Assembly (NCBI RefSeq): GCF_013408525.1
Contig: NZ_JACBZM010000001.1
Coordinates: 3,534,001-3,598,000, forward strand
Length of the DNA: 64,000 bases
Source of the DNA: Nocardioides aromaticivorans
GTDB lineage: Bacteria; Actinomycetota; Actinomycetes; Propionibacteriales; Nocardioidaceae
Direction of reading: 5' to 3'
Made by a program: the position numbers and the translations under genes. The notes under the pieces were generated by a model, which made no database searches, was not told where the DNA came from, and saw nothing but the letters and a program-made list of their open reading frames with translations. Shown one piece after another: positions 45,528 to 53,354 of this stretch (its first letter is position 1; each line of letters opens with the position of its first letter).

Positions 45528-45897
45528 GGGGCTGATCGGTTTCGACTTGGGACGTTAGTTCCAGGGGAAGCGGGTCGAGAAGCCAGCGTCATCTCGTAAA
45601 CGATCGCTGGAAACCAATAACTGCCAACGCTAAGCGCAGTTCCTTCGCTCTCGCTGCCTGAGCAGTGATCGAAGCGTCTGACCGGGCATCCGTCTCCGTC
45701 CCGGACCCAGGCGTCATCCAGGAGACTTGCTGATCCGCTGCTGTCAGGGTGGCTGATCGGGACTCAAACCTGACTGGGCCTGTCGGCGACGTGTCAGTGC
45801 GAGCGCCGGGGCCGAGAACACGCCAGCACTGACTGCACCCGGAGAAGACCTGGATCGACGCTCGAGGACCGGGGTTCGATTCCCCGCAGCTCCACCA
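45528..45897 (+). ncRNA. ssrA: Transfer-messenger RNA (tmRNA)
   Basis: About 370 nt. The 5' end GGGGCTGATCGGTTTCGAC pairs with the 3' end CAGCTCC-ACCA to form the alanine-type acceptor stem, with the G3-U70 identity pair. The T-loop arm is GGGGTTCGATTCCCC. The tag frame at 45623-45661 encodes ANAKRSSFALAA and stops at TGA, a typical degradation tag ending in ALAA. It rescues stalled ribosomes together with SmpB. CCA is encoded. Pseudoknot details were not checked. Confidence 0.97.
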
Positions 45898-45914
45898 GAC
45901 CTCTCATGAGACGA

Positions 45915-45949
45915 CAGAGCCGCCCCTCGGGGCGGCTCTGCTGTCTTTT
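45915..45949. terminator. Intrinsic terminator between ssrA and the convergent agmatinase gene
   Basis: CAGAGCCGCCC, CTCG tetraloop, GGGCGGCTCTG, followed after a few bases by TTTT (45946-45949), one of the few hairpins here with a T-run. It sits directly between two convergent transcripts. Confidence 0.9.
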
Positions 45950-45959
45950 CGGGGAGTGA

Positions 45960-46916
45960 TCAGACGGCCGTCCGACGGGCGTGGCCCATCGCGAGCAGGG
46001 ACACCAGGTCGTAGGCGACGTGCGCGGCGGCGACGCCGGTCATCTCGGCGTGGTCGTACGCCGGCGCGACCTCGACGACGTCGCCGCCGACCACGTCGAG
46101 GTCGGCGAAGCCGCGCAGGATCTCCAGCAGCTCGCGGCTGGTGAGGCCGCCGGCCTCCGGCGTGCCCGTGCCGGGGGCGTGGGCCGGGTCGAGGACGTCG
46201 ATGTCGATGGACAGGTAGACCGGCCGGTCGCCCACGCGCGCGCGGAGCCGGTCGACGACCTCGTCGACCCGCAGCCGGTAGACGTCGGCGGCGGTGACGA
46301 TGCCGAAGCCGAGGCGGCGGTCGTCCTCGAGGTCCCGGGGTCCGTAGAGCGGGCCGCGGGTGCCGACGTGGCTGAGCGCCTCGGTGTCGAGGATCCCCTC
46401 CTCGACCGCGCGGCGGAACGGCGTGCCGTGGGTGTACTCGGCGCCGAAGTAGGTGTCCCACGTGTCCAGGTGGGCGTCGAAGTGGACCAGCGCGACGGGT
46501 CCGTGACGCTCGGCCGCGGCCCGCAGGAGCGGCAGGGAGATGGTGTGGTCGCCTCCCACGACGACCAGGCGCGCGCCGTCGGCGGTCAGCGCTGCCGCTC
46601 CCGCCTGCACCGACTCGACCGCCTCGTCGATGCGGAACGGGTTGGCGACGATGTCGCCGGCGTCCGCGACCTGCGCGACCTCGAACGGCGAGACGCCGAG
46701 GCCCGGGTGGTAGGGGCGGAGCAGGCGCGAGGACTCCCGCACGTGCGCCGGGCCGAACCGTGCGCCCGGGCGGTAGGAGACCCCGCTGTCGAACGGGACG
46801 CCGGCGACGACGATGTCGGCGGCGGGCACCTCGTCGATGCGGGGCAGCCGGGCGAAGGTCGCCGGGCCGGCGAAGCGGGGGACGAGCGAGCTGTCGGTGG
46901 GACCGATGGTGGTCAC
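45960..46916 (-). CDS. speB: Agmatinase-type ureohydrolase
   Basis: 318 residues from GTG 46916. All binuclear manganese motifs of the arginase fold are present: [27 protein letters not shown], and [20 protein letters not shown] (DxDxxDPxxAPG). The sequence is agmatinase-like. Related enzymes act on other guanidino compounds (guanidinobutyrate, guanidinopropionate), and the neighbouring permease suggests an imported substrate, so the symbol is provisional. It is downstream of the NCS1 permease on the same strand. Confidence 0.85.
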   Translation of the reverse strand: MTTIGPTDSSLVPRFAGPATFARLPRIDEVPAADIVVAGVPFDSGVSYRPGARFGPAHVRESSRLLRPYHPGLGVSPFEVAQVADAGDIVANPFRIDEAVESVQAGAAALTADGARLVVVGGDHTISLPLLRAAAERHGPVALVHFDAHLDTWDTYFGAEYTHGTPFRRAVEEGILDTEALSHVGTRGPLYGPRDLEDDRRLGFGIVTAADVYRLRVDEVVDRLRARVGDRPVYLSIDIDVLDPAHAPGTGTPEAGGLTSRELLEILRGFADLDVVGGDVVEVAPAYDHAEMTGVAAAHVAYDLVSLLAMGHARRTAV

Positions 46917-46926
46917 GGGTACCTCT

Positions 46927-46970
46927 CTGGATCGGCTGTGGATCGGCTCTGGATCAGGTCTGGGTCAGGC
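46927..46970 (-). repeat. Four tandem 11-base repeats between permease and ureohydrolase genes
   Basis: On the + strand the units are CTGGATCGGCT, GTGGATCGGCT, CTGGATCAGGT and CTGGGTCAGGC, exactly one DNA helical turn each. They fill the intergenic gap and run over the permease stop codon. They may be a replication-slippage array or a protein-binding array. Confidence 0.7.
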
Positions 46971-48509
46971 GACGGCGACGGCGGGGCCGTCCGCGGCGAC
47001 GATGGGCGTCGCGCCGGCGGTCCCGGTGGGGACCAGGCGCGGACCGTCGGGGCCGAAGGCGTCCTCCGGCTCCGGGAAGATCCACAGCAGCGCCGGGTAG
47101 AGCAGCGCGGCGAGGCCGAGGCCGACCGGGATGCTCAGGTCGACGCCGTTGGCGAGGTCGCCGAGCGGGCCGACGAACTGGCCGGGCACGTTGACGAAGC
47201 AGATGCTGAGCGCCGCGGGCACCAGCCAGCCGACGAGGCCCCGGAAGTTCCAGCCGTGCGCGAACCAGTAGCGGCCCCCGCGCTGGCGGCGGTTGAACAC
47301 CTGGAGCGAGTCGGAGTCGTACCAGCCGCGGCGCACGACCCAGCCGATCGTCATCACGACCATCCAGGGGACCGTGCAGGTGATGATCAGGATCGCGAAG
47401 GTGGAGATGCTCTGGACGACGTCGAGTGCGAACCGGCCCACGAAGATGAACGCGATCGCGAACACGCCGATGAAGACGGTCGCCTGGACGCGGGTGAACC
47501 GCGGGAACACGCTGGAGAAGTCGAGCCCGGTGCCGTAGAGCGACGTGGTCCCGGTCGACATGCCGCCCACCAGCGCGATCAGGCACACGGGGACGAAGTA
47601 CCACTCGGGCGCGACGGCGAGCAGCCCGCCGACGTAGTCGCCGGCCGTGATGTAGTCACCGGCGTCGGTCGCGATCACGGTCGCGGTGACGAGGCCGAAG
47701 CCGAACGGGACCAGGGTCGCGAGCTGGGCGAGCACGGTCGCGAGCATCACCCTGCGGCGCGGGGTCTCCCGCGGGATGTAGCGCGACCAGTCGCCGAGGA
47801 AGGCGCCGAAGGAGACGGGGTTCGACATCACCACCAGCGCCGCTCCGACGAAGGAGGGCCAGTAGAGCGCGTTGGTCGCGGCGTCCGCGCCGGGACCGTA
47901 GATGCCCGCGTAGCCCGGGTCGAAGGCCCCGCCGAAAGCGACGATCCCCAGCAGGAAGAGTGCCGTGGCGGCGGCCACGGCCACCTTGTTGACGAGCAGC
48001 ATGAAGCGGAAGCCGTAAATGCAGACCACGAGGACCAGCACGGCGAAGATGCCGTAGGCGATCGCGAGGACGGCGTCGTTGACCGGTACGCCGACGGCGC
48101 GGTTCGCTGCGCCGACGAGGACGTCGCCCGACGACCAGACGGAGATCGAGAAGAACGCGAGCGCCGTCAGCAGCGACAGGAACGAGCCGACGACCCGGCC
48201 GTGCACGCCGAGGTGGGCCGAGGACGAGACCGCGTTGTTGGTGCCGTTGCGCGGCCCGAAGACCGACATCGGCGCGAGGATCAGCGCGCCGACGCCCAGG
48301 CCCAGCAGGGTGGCGAGCAGGGCGTCGCGGAAGCTGAGGCCGAACAGGATCGGGAAGCTGCCCAGCACGACGGTCGCGAAGGTGTTGGCGCCGCCGAAGA
48401 CGAGCCGGAACAGGTCGAGCGGGCGGGCGCTGCGCTCGGCGTCGGGGATGGCGTCGACGCCGTGCGTCTCGACCTCGGTGGCCTTCGGGGGCGCTGCGAT
48501 CTCGGACAT
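46965..48509 (-). CDS. NCS1-family permease (purine/cytosine/allantoin type)
   Basis: 514 residues with about 12 membrane segments. Family motifs are LVFGGANTFATVVLGSFPIL near helix 1, FGPRNGTNNAVSSSAHLGVH, and the SFGAFLGDWSRYIP loop (NPxxFGxxxxDWSRY). The RBS AGGAAGGAA precedes the ATG. It brings in a nucleobase-like or related small molecule. Co-transcribed with the NTF2-like gene upstream and the ureohydrolase downstream, so the imported substrate may be a guanidino compound; that link is inference. Confidence 0.85.
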   Translation of the reverse strand: MSEIAAPPKATEVETHGVDAIPDAERSARPLDLFRLVFGGANTFATVVLGSFPILFGLSFRDALLATLLGLGVGALILAPMSVFGPRNGTNNAVSSSAHLGVHGRVVGSFLSLLTALAFFSISVWSSGDVLVGAANRAVGVPVNDAVLAIAYGIFAVLVLVVCIYGFRFMLLVNKVAVAAATALFLLGIVAFGGAFDPGYAGIYGPGADAATNALYWPSFVGAALVVMSNPVSFGAFLGDWSRYIPRETPRRRVMLATVLAQLATLVPFGFGLVTATVIATDAGDYITAGDYVGGLLAVAPEWYFVPVCLIALVGGMSTGTTSLYGTGLDFSSVFPRFTRVQATVFIGVFAIAFIFVGRFALDVVQSISTFAILIITCTVPWMVVMTIGWVVRRGWYDSDSLQVFNRRQRGGRYWFAHGWNFRGLVGWLVPAALSICFVNVPGQFVGPLGDLANGVDLSIPVGLGLAALLYPALLWIFPEPEDAFGPDGPRLVPTGTAGATPIVAADGPAVAVA

Positions 48510-48520
48510 CGGGTTCCTTC

Positions 48521-48916
48521 CTACGCCACCGGGCAGGGTGACAGGTGCTCGTGGACGGCGACCACGCGGTCGCCGTCGAGGACGAAGACGATGGACTCGC
48601 GCTCGTCGGTCTCGGTGCGCTCGCCGTCGACGACCGTCACGGTGTGGACGCGGTGGGTCAGGACGCCGGTGTCCCCGTGGACCTGGACCAGCCGGTCGGT
48701 GCTGGTGCACGACTCCACGCGCCAGCCGTCGGCCAGCCAGCCCGCCCACAGCCGTTCGTACGACGCCCGGTCGTCGAGCCGGTCGGGCTCGGGGTGGAAC
48801 ACGAAGGTGGCCGACGGCGCGAAGCAGTCGAAGTAGGCGGCCGTGTCGGTCGCCGCGAACGCGGCCACCAACCGGTCGGTCGCCGCGAGCACCTGCTCGG
48901 TGGTCAGTGCCGCCAT
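48521..48916 (-). CDS. NTF2-like (SnoaL/DUF4440-type) protein
   Basis: 131 residues from ATG 48916, GGAGG site upstream. It is a cone-shaped NTF2-like fold: LVAAFAATDTAAYFDCFAPS, ATFVFHPEPD, the WLADGWRVESC helix and strands RVHTVTVVDGERTETDERES and IVFVLDGDRVVAVHEHLS. Members are small-molecule binders or enzymes (isomerases, hydrolases). First gene of the permease-ureohydrolase operon and divergent from the Lrp regulator. Confidence 0.75.
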   Translation of the reverse strand: MAALTTEQVLAATDRLVAAFAATDTAAYFDCFAPSATFVFHPEPDRLDDRASYERLWAGWLADGWRVESCTSTDRLVQVHGDTGVLTHRVHTVTVVDGERTETDERESIVFVLDGDRVVAVHEHLSPCPVA

Positions 48917-49136
48917 CGTTCCTCCGTCGTCCTCGGTCGTCGTGGTGGCCGCACCGTAGGCGTGATCTGGGACACCCGGCAAGCACTTCGTGCGTTACAG
49001 AGCCGCAACAAGTCACGATCGTCCACAGCTCAGGCCTACTATGGCGACAACGGCTTCGCATGAGTGGTCAGTGGTGATCGAAACGCCACCGTGGGAAGTC
49101 CGAAAGAAGTCGGAAAAATCTTCGAGGGGCGAGACG

Positions 49137-50039
49137 GTGGACGAGGTCGACGAGGCGATCGTGGAGCTGCTCGAGCACGACGGCCGGATGTCGCACCCGG
49201 CGATCGCCCGGGCGGTCGGCACCTCGCGGTCGGGAGCTGCCGCCCGTGTGCAGCGGCTGCTCGGGTCGGGCCAGGTCGAGGTGCGCGGGGTGGTCCACCC
49301 CGCGGTCCTCGGCCAGGGCGCCCTCGCCTACGTCACGCTGACCGTCCAAGGTCCGGTGGCACCGGTCGCCGCCTGGGTCGCCGAGCGCGAGGACGTGCCC
49401 TTCGTCTCCCTGCCCACCGGGCGGCAGGTCGTGCTGGTGGAGGTGCGGGCCGGGTCGACGCAGGAGGTCGACCGCGCGGTCACCGAGCTGCGCTCCCACC
49501 CGTCGGTGCGCGCCGTCGAGGTGCTGACCTACGTCGAGGTCGTGCGCGACGTGGTCGGCCCCACGGGGGACGTCGACGGTGACGTCGACGAGACCGACCT
49601 GACGCTGCTCCGCGCGCTCGAGGAGGACGGGCGGGCGTCGTACGTCGACCTCGCGCGGCTGGTCCGCCTCTCGCCCGCAGGGGTACGCCGCCGCGTGCTG
49701 CGGCTGCTCGACGACGGGCTGGTCCGGGTCGGGGCGATCGTGCGGCACTCAGGCCGCGACCGGCAGCCCACGATGGGCCTGGGCCTGCGACTCTCCGGCG
49801 ATCCCGCGCCCGTCGTGGACCTGCTGGCCGGCGACCGCGAGGTCATCTTCCTCGCCCGGACGCTGGGTCGGTTCGACCTGCTGCTGACGCTGCGGGCCCA
49901 TGCCGGCGCCGACCTCGCCGAGCGGATCGACCGCGTGCGGTCCCTGCCCGGCGTGGAGGACGTCGAGTGCTGGAGCCACCTGCACATCGTCAAGGAGACC
50001 TACGCGGCGGTCCGGGTCGGCGGCGCGCCGCGTTCCTGA
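49137..50039 (+). CDS. Two-headed Lrp/AsnC-type regulator
   Basis: 300 residues from GTG 49137; the frame is open further upstream, but family similarity starts here. It contains two complete Lrp units in tandem. HTH 1 is DEAIVELLEHDGRMSHPAIA followed by RAVGTSRSG; RAM 1 is around 65-130. HTH 2 is DLTLLRALEEDGRASYVDLA followed by RLVRLSPAG; RAM 2 includes FLARTLGRFDLLLTLRAH and ends GVEDVECWSHLHIVKETYA. Duplicated Lrps of this kind often control the divergent operon next to them, here the NTF2/permease/ureohydrolase genes. Confidence 0.85.
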   Translation: MDEVDEAIVELLEHDGRMSHPAIARAVGTSRSGAAARVQRLLGSGQVEVRGVVHPAVLGQGALAYVTLTVQGPVAPVAAWVAEREDVPFVSLPTGRQVVLVEVRAGSTQEVDRAVTELRSHPSVRAVEVLTYVEVVRDVVGPTGDVDGDVDETDLTLLRALEEDGRASYVDLARLVRLSPAGVRRRVLRLLDDGLVRVGAIVRHSGRDRQPTMGLGLRLSGDPAPVVDLLAGDREVIFLARTLGRFDLLLTLRAHAGADLAERIDRVRSLPGVEDVECWSHLHIVKETYAAVRVGGAPRS

Positions 50040-50085
50040 CCGGCGACCGGCCCGCCGCCGACCGCCGCTCTGGCAGGATCGCCGC

Positions 50086-50325
50086 ATGGAGCCGACGGTG
50101 GACCTCTTGCCCAAGCTGCGCGGCAGTCTCGCGACCGGTGCGACGGCCTACGGCGCGACCGCGATCGGGGCGGCGGCGCTGGGCGCCCTGGCGATCGGCG
50201 CCGTCGCCGTGGGTGCGGTCGCGATCGGGCGACTCACCCTGGGGGAGGGACGGATCAGCCGGCTCGTCATCGACGAGCTCGAGGTGAAGGTGCTGCGGGT
50301 CGGCTCGGTCGAGTCGCTCGACTGA
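50086..50325 (+). CDS. Small protein built of five-residue repeats
   Basis: 79 residues. From residue 18 the sequence has strict period five with a glycine at the first and a hydrophobic at the last position (GATAY, GATAI, GAAAL, then similar units), decaying into SRLVI, DELEV, KVLRV. Such pentads suggest a small beta-helix like pentapeptide-repeat proteins, although the consensus (G-A-x-A-hydrophobic) is not the usual A-D/N-L-x-x. No signal peptide. Function unknown. Confidence 0.6.
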   Translation: MEPTVDLLPKLRGSLATGATAYGATAIGAAALGALAIGAVAVGAVAIGRLTLGEGRISRLVIDELEVKVLRVGSVESLD

Positions 50326-50400
50326 CGGGGCGTCTGGTCCACGCGGTCGGGGGTACCTCCCGGAGATCCCACTCCGCGTGGGCGAAAGAAAGGAACCGCC

Positions 50401-50562
50401 ATGGGTACGCTCCTGTGGATCGCCGCAGTCGTCCTCGTCATCGCCGGAATCGTCACGTTGATCCAGGGCAGCATCCTGCTCGGCATCGTGCTGATCGTCG
50501 TGGGGCTCCTGGTGGGGCCCGGAGGTGTCTCCATCTTCAACGGGCGCGGCAACACCGTCTGA
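50401..50562 (+). CDS. GPGG-motif small membrane protein
   Basis: 53 residues, two membrane helices (LLWIAAVVLVIAGIVTLIQG and ILLGIVLIVVGLLVG) ending in the diagnostic GPGGVSIF motif. AAAGGAA lies before ATG 50401. The family is widespread in actinobacteria, and its function is unknown. Confidence 0.8.
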   Translation: MGTLLWIAAVVLVIAGIVTLIQGSILLGIVLIVVGLLVGPGGVSIFNGRGNTV

Positions 50563-50589
50563 CCGCAGCACGCTGACCGGGAGAGCCCT

Positions 50590-51249
50590 CTAGGCTCGGG
50601 CGGCGGCGTCCAGCGCTTCGTCGAGCGGGACGTCGCCGCCCACCAGGTTCCACTGCTGGCCGACCGTGTCGGGACGGTCGAGCACGGCCGCGAGGACGGC
50701 GGCCACGTCGGCCCGGGTCACCGGGCCGCGCGGGACGTCCGGTCCGATCGCCACGTGCCCGGTCGCCGGGTCGTCGGTGAGCCGGCCCGGACGCAGGATC
50801 GTCCAGGCGAGGTGGCTCGCGCGCAGGGCCGCGTCGGAGTCGCGCTTGGCCGCGACGTACGCCGCCCAGACCTCGCCCGCATCGGGAGTGACCGGCTCGT
50901 CGACGTCGATCGCGGAGACCTGCACGAAGCGGCGGATGCCCAGACGGGTCGCCGCCTCGATCGACTTGAGCGAGCCCTCGAGGTCGACGGTGCGCTTGCG
51001 CTCGATGTTGCCGTCGGGTCCGCCGCCCGCGCTGAACACGACGGCCGAGCAGCCCTCGAACGCCGCGGCGAAGTCGTCGACGCCGGCGTTCTCGATGTCG
51101 AGCAGGCGCACCTCCGCCCCGAGCTCCTCCAGCGCGGCGCGCTGCTCCTCCGAGCGGACGAGCGCGACGGGCGTGTGGCCCTGGGCGACGACGAGGGGGT
51201 GCAGCAGCCGGGCGATCTGGCCGTTGCCTCCGACGATGGCGACGAGCAT
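50590..51249 (-). CDS. NAD(P)-binding atypical SDR protein (NmrA/YwnB type)
   Basis: 219 residues. Rossmann motif AIVGGNGQIARLL (GGxGxIA), AVVFSAGGGPDGN, an FVQVSAIDVDE strand, and the YVAAKRDSDAALRASHLAWT helix containing the YxxxK-like pair. The ending WNLVGGDVPLDEAL is typical of SDR_a5-type proteins. It probably acts on a small redox substrate or as a sensor. Confidence 0.85.
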   Translation of the reverse strand: MLVAIVGGNGQIARLLHPLVVAQGHTPVALVRSEEQRAALEELGAEVRLLDIENAGVDDFAAAFEGCSAVVFSAGGGPDGNIERKRTVDLEGSLKSIEAATRLGIRRFVQVSAIDVDEPVTPDAGEVWAAYVAAKRDSDAALRASHLAWTILRPGRLTDDPATGHVAIGPDVPRGPVTRADVAAVLAAVLDRPDTVGQQWNLVGGDVPLDEALDAAARA

Positions 51250-51280
51250 GCACCCAATCTACGTGCGACCCCCACGGCCC

Positions 51281-52048
51281 CTACGGGCGCACCGTCAGGG
51301 TCTGCGCGATCGTGCCGAGCGGCCCGTCCTCGTCGTGCATCTTCGAGCTGGTGACGCCGATGCCGCCGGGACCGTACGACTGGGTCGTGTCGAGCCCGAG
51401 CCAGCCCTCGGCCGGGGCGTGCAGGAAGTGGGCGGTCAGGTCGAGGTTGGGGAAGGCCACCTCGCCGGGGTCGGCGCGCACCGCGATGCCGTTCGTGACG
51501 TCGACCAGCCCCGCGACCGCGGCCAGCCGGCTGACCGGCTCGTCGGCGACCAGTGCGTGCGGCGTGCGGACCCAGACCATCGACCGGCCGGGGCCGAGCT
51601 CCTTGCGGCGGACCTCGAGCGACGCGATGAACCCGCCCCGCCACAGGCCGGCCATGTCCCACGGCTCCATCTCGTCGGCGGACGGGATGGAGGGAAGGTC
51701 GGTCCCGGCGAGCGGGGTCGTGTCGTAGGGCTCCGCCAGCCACGCCCTGAGTACGACGACCGTGCGGCCACCGTGCGACGCGGTCGCCTGCACCAGCTCG
51801 ATCGTGCGGCCCGGCCGCAGCACCTCGACGGACACGTCGATCGGCTCGATCGGCACGGTGCCGAAGATGTCGTAGGACAGCCGGCTGACCACGAGACCGT
51901 CCTGGCGGCGCCGGTCCCGGTCGGTCTCCACCTCGTGCGCCAGCACGCCGAGCGCGGGCGCGATGTGCTGGGTCGCGAGGTCCCACGCCCCGCCCACGTG
52001 CTCGGTGGGGGTGAAGGTGTGCGGTGCGGTCCGGTGCCAGTACGCCAC
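51281..52048 (-). CDS. Acyl-CoA thioesterase (TesB-like double hotdog)
   Basis: 255 residues from GTG 52048. Two hotdog halves are present: HVGGAWDLATQHIAPALGVL with SRLSYDIFGTVPIEPIDVSV, and the second half FPNLDLTAHFLHAPAEGWLG followed by LDTTQSYGPGGIGVTSSKMH. The sequence matches the thioesterase family 4HBT_3 annotated in actinobacteria for acyl-CoA hydrolysis. Monocistronic or co-transcribed with the SDR gene 30 bases downstream. Confidence 0.8.
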   Translation of the reverse strand: MAYWHRTAPHTFTPTEHVGGAWDLATQHIAPALGVLAHEVETDRDRRRQDGLVVSRLSYDIFGTVPIEPIDVSVEVLRPGRTIELVQATASHGGRTVVVLRAWLAEPYDTTPLAGTDLPSIPSADEMEPWDMAGLWRGGFIASLEVRRKELGPGRSMVWVRTPHALVADEPVSRLAAVAGLVDVTNGIAVRADPGEVAFPNLDLTAHFLHAPAEGWLGLDTTQSYGPGGIGVTSSKMHDEDGPLGTIAQTLTVRP

Positions 52049-52174
52049 GGGCCCATTGTCCCGGGGGCCGGTCGGGCGTCGTACCCCCGATCGGAGGGGC
52101 GGGCCACTTGATCGGCGCGCCCAGTTCACCTCCGGCCCACCGCGCCGCCACCTGCGGCTGGTCGGGTGGCCCCC

Positions 52175-53317
52175 ATGACCCGGAACACCACCCTCCTCCC
52201 GAGGACCCTGCTGGCCCTCGCCACCTCGGCCGCCGTCACGCTCGGCGCCGCCACCGTCCCCGCCGAGGCCGCGCCGGCCGGCCACGGCAAGCCGGCCGCC
52301 GACGAGACCACCCCGCTCGTGTTCGCCCACCGGGGCGCGTCCGGCTACCGGCCCGAGCACACGCTCGCGGCCTACCGCCTCGCGATCCGGATGGGCGCCG
52401 ACTACATCGAGCCCGACCTGGTCTCGACCAAGGACGGCGTCCTCGTCGCCCGGCACGAGAACGAGATCAGCGGCACCACCGACGTCGCCGCGCACCCGGA
52501 GTTCGCTGGGCGCCGCGCGACGAAGGTCATCGACGGCGTCACGGTCACGGGCTGGTTCACCGAGGACTTCACCCTCGCCGAGCTCAAGACGCTGCGCGCC
52601 AAGGAGCGGCTGCCCCAGGTCCGCCCGGGCAACACCGCCTTCGACGGCCGGTTCGAGATCCCGACCCTGGATGAGGTCATCCAGCTCGCGAAGCGTGAGT
52701 CGGGCCGTACTGGCCGGACCATCGGCATCGCGCCGGAGACCAAGCACCCGACCTACTTCGACTCGATCGGGCTCTCGCTCGAGGAGCCGCTGGTGCGCGC
52801 CCTGCGCCGCAACGGCCTCGACCGCGCCAACGCCAGGGTCGTCATCCAGTCCTTCGAGACCGGCAACCTGCGCCAGCTCGACACGCTGACCCGGGTGCCG
52901 CTGGCACAGCTGGTCGACGCCGCCGGGGCGCCGTACGACCTCAAGGCCGCCGGCTCGACCACGACCTACGCCGACCTGGTGAAGCCGGCCGGGCTCGCCG
53001 AGGTCGCGACCTACGCCGACTGGGTCGCCCCGAACAAGAACCTGATCCTGCCGCGGGACGCCTCCGGCGCCATCGGTACGCCGAGCGCGGTCGTGGCCGA
53101 CGCCCACGCCGCCGGGCTCGAGGTCGTCACCTGGACGATGCGTGTCGAGAACCAGTTCCTGCCGACGAACCACCGCATCGGCACCGACCCGAACGCGAAG
53201 GGCGACCTCGCCGGCGAGATCGACGCCTTCCTCGACGCCGGGGTCGACGCGCTCTTCTCCGACAGCGCCGACATCGCGGTCGCCGCCCGCGACGCGTGGG
53301 TGGCCGACAACGACTGA
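52175..53317 (+). CDS. glpQ: Secreted glycerophosphodiester phosphodiesterase
   Basis: 380 residues with a signal peptide (ALATSAAVTLGAATVPAEAA). Catalytic motifs: FAHRGASGYRPEHTLAAYRL (His-Arg, Glu), YIEPDLVSTKDGVLVARHEN (Glu-Asp, His) and the GIAPETKHPTYF loop (Glu, Lys). It hydrolyses glycerophosphodiesters outside the cell to glycerol-3-phosphate and an alcohol, a phosphate or glycerol scavenging role. Confidence 0.9.
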   Translation: MTRNTTLLPRTLLALATSAAVTLGAATVPAEAAPAGHGKPAADETTPLVFAHRGASGYRPEHTLAAYRLAIRMGADYIEPDLVSTKDGVLVARHENEISGTTDVAAHPEFAGRRATKVIDGVTVTGWFTEDFTLAELKTLRAKERLPQVRPGNTAFDGRFEIPTLDEVIQLAKRESGRTGRTIGIAPETKHPTYFDSIGLSLEEPLVRALRRNGLDRANARVVIQSFETGNLRQLDTLTRVPLAQLVDAAGAPYDLKAAGSTTTYADLVKPAGLAEVATYADWVAPNKNLILPRDASGAIGTPSAVVADAHAAGLEVVTWTMRVENQFLPTNHRIGTDPNAKGDLAGEIDAFLDAGVDALFSDSADIAVAARDAWVADND

Positions 53318-53354
53318 GGCGTCTTCTTCGCCCGGCAGGGGGCACCGTGGCGAC

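Noticed and set aside
45840..45897. tRNA gene at the GGTTCGATTCC arm
   Set aside because: It is the 3' half of tmRNA; its acceptor partner lies at 45528 and the tag frame is between.
45898..45960. Integration site at the 3' end of ssrA
   Set aside because: ssrA is a common target, but no integrase or repeated ssrA end lies downstream. A terminator and an ordinary metabolic gene follow.
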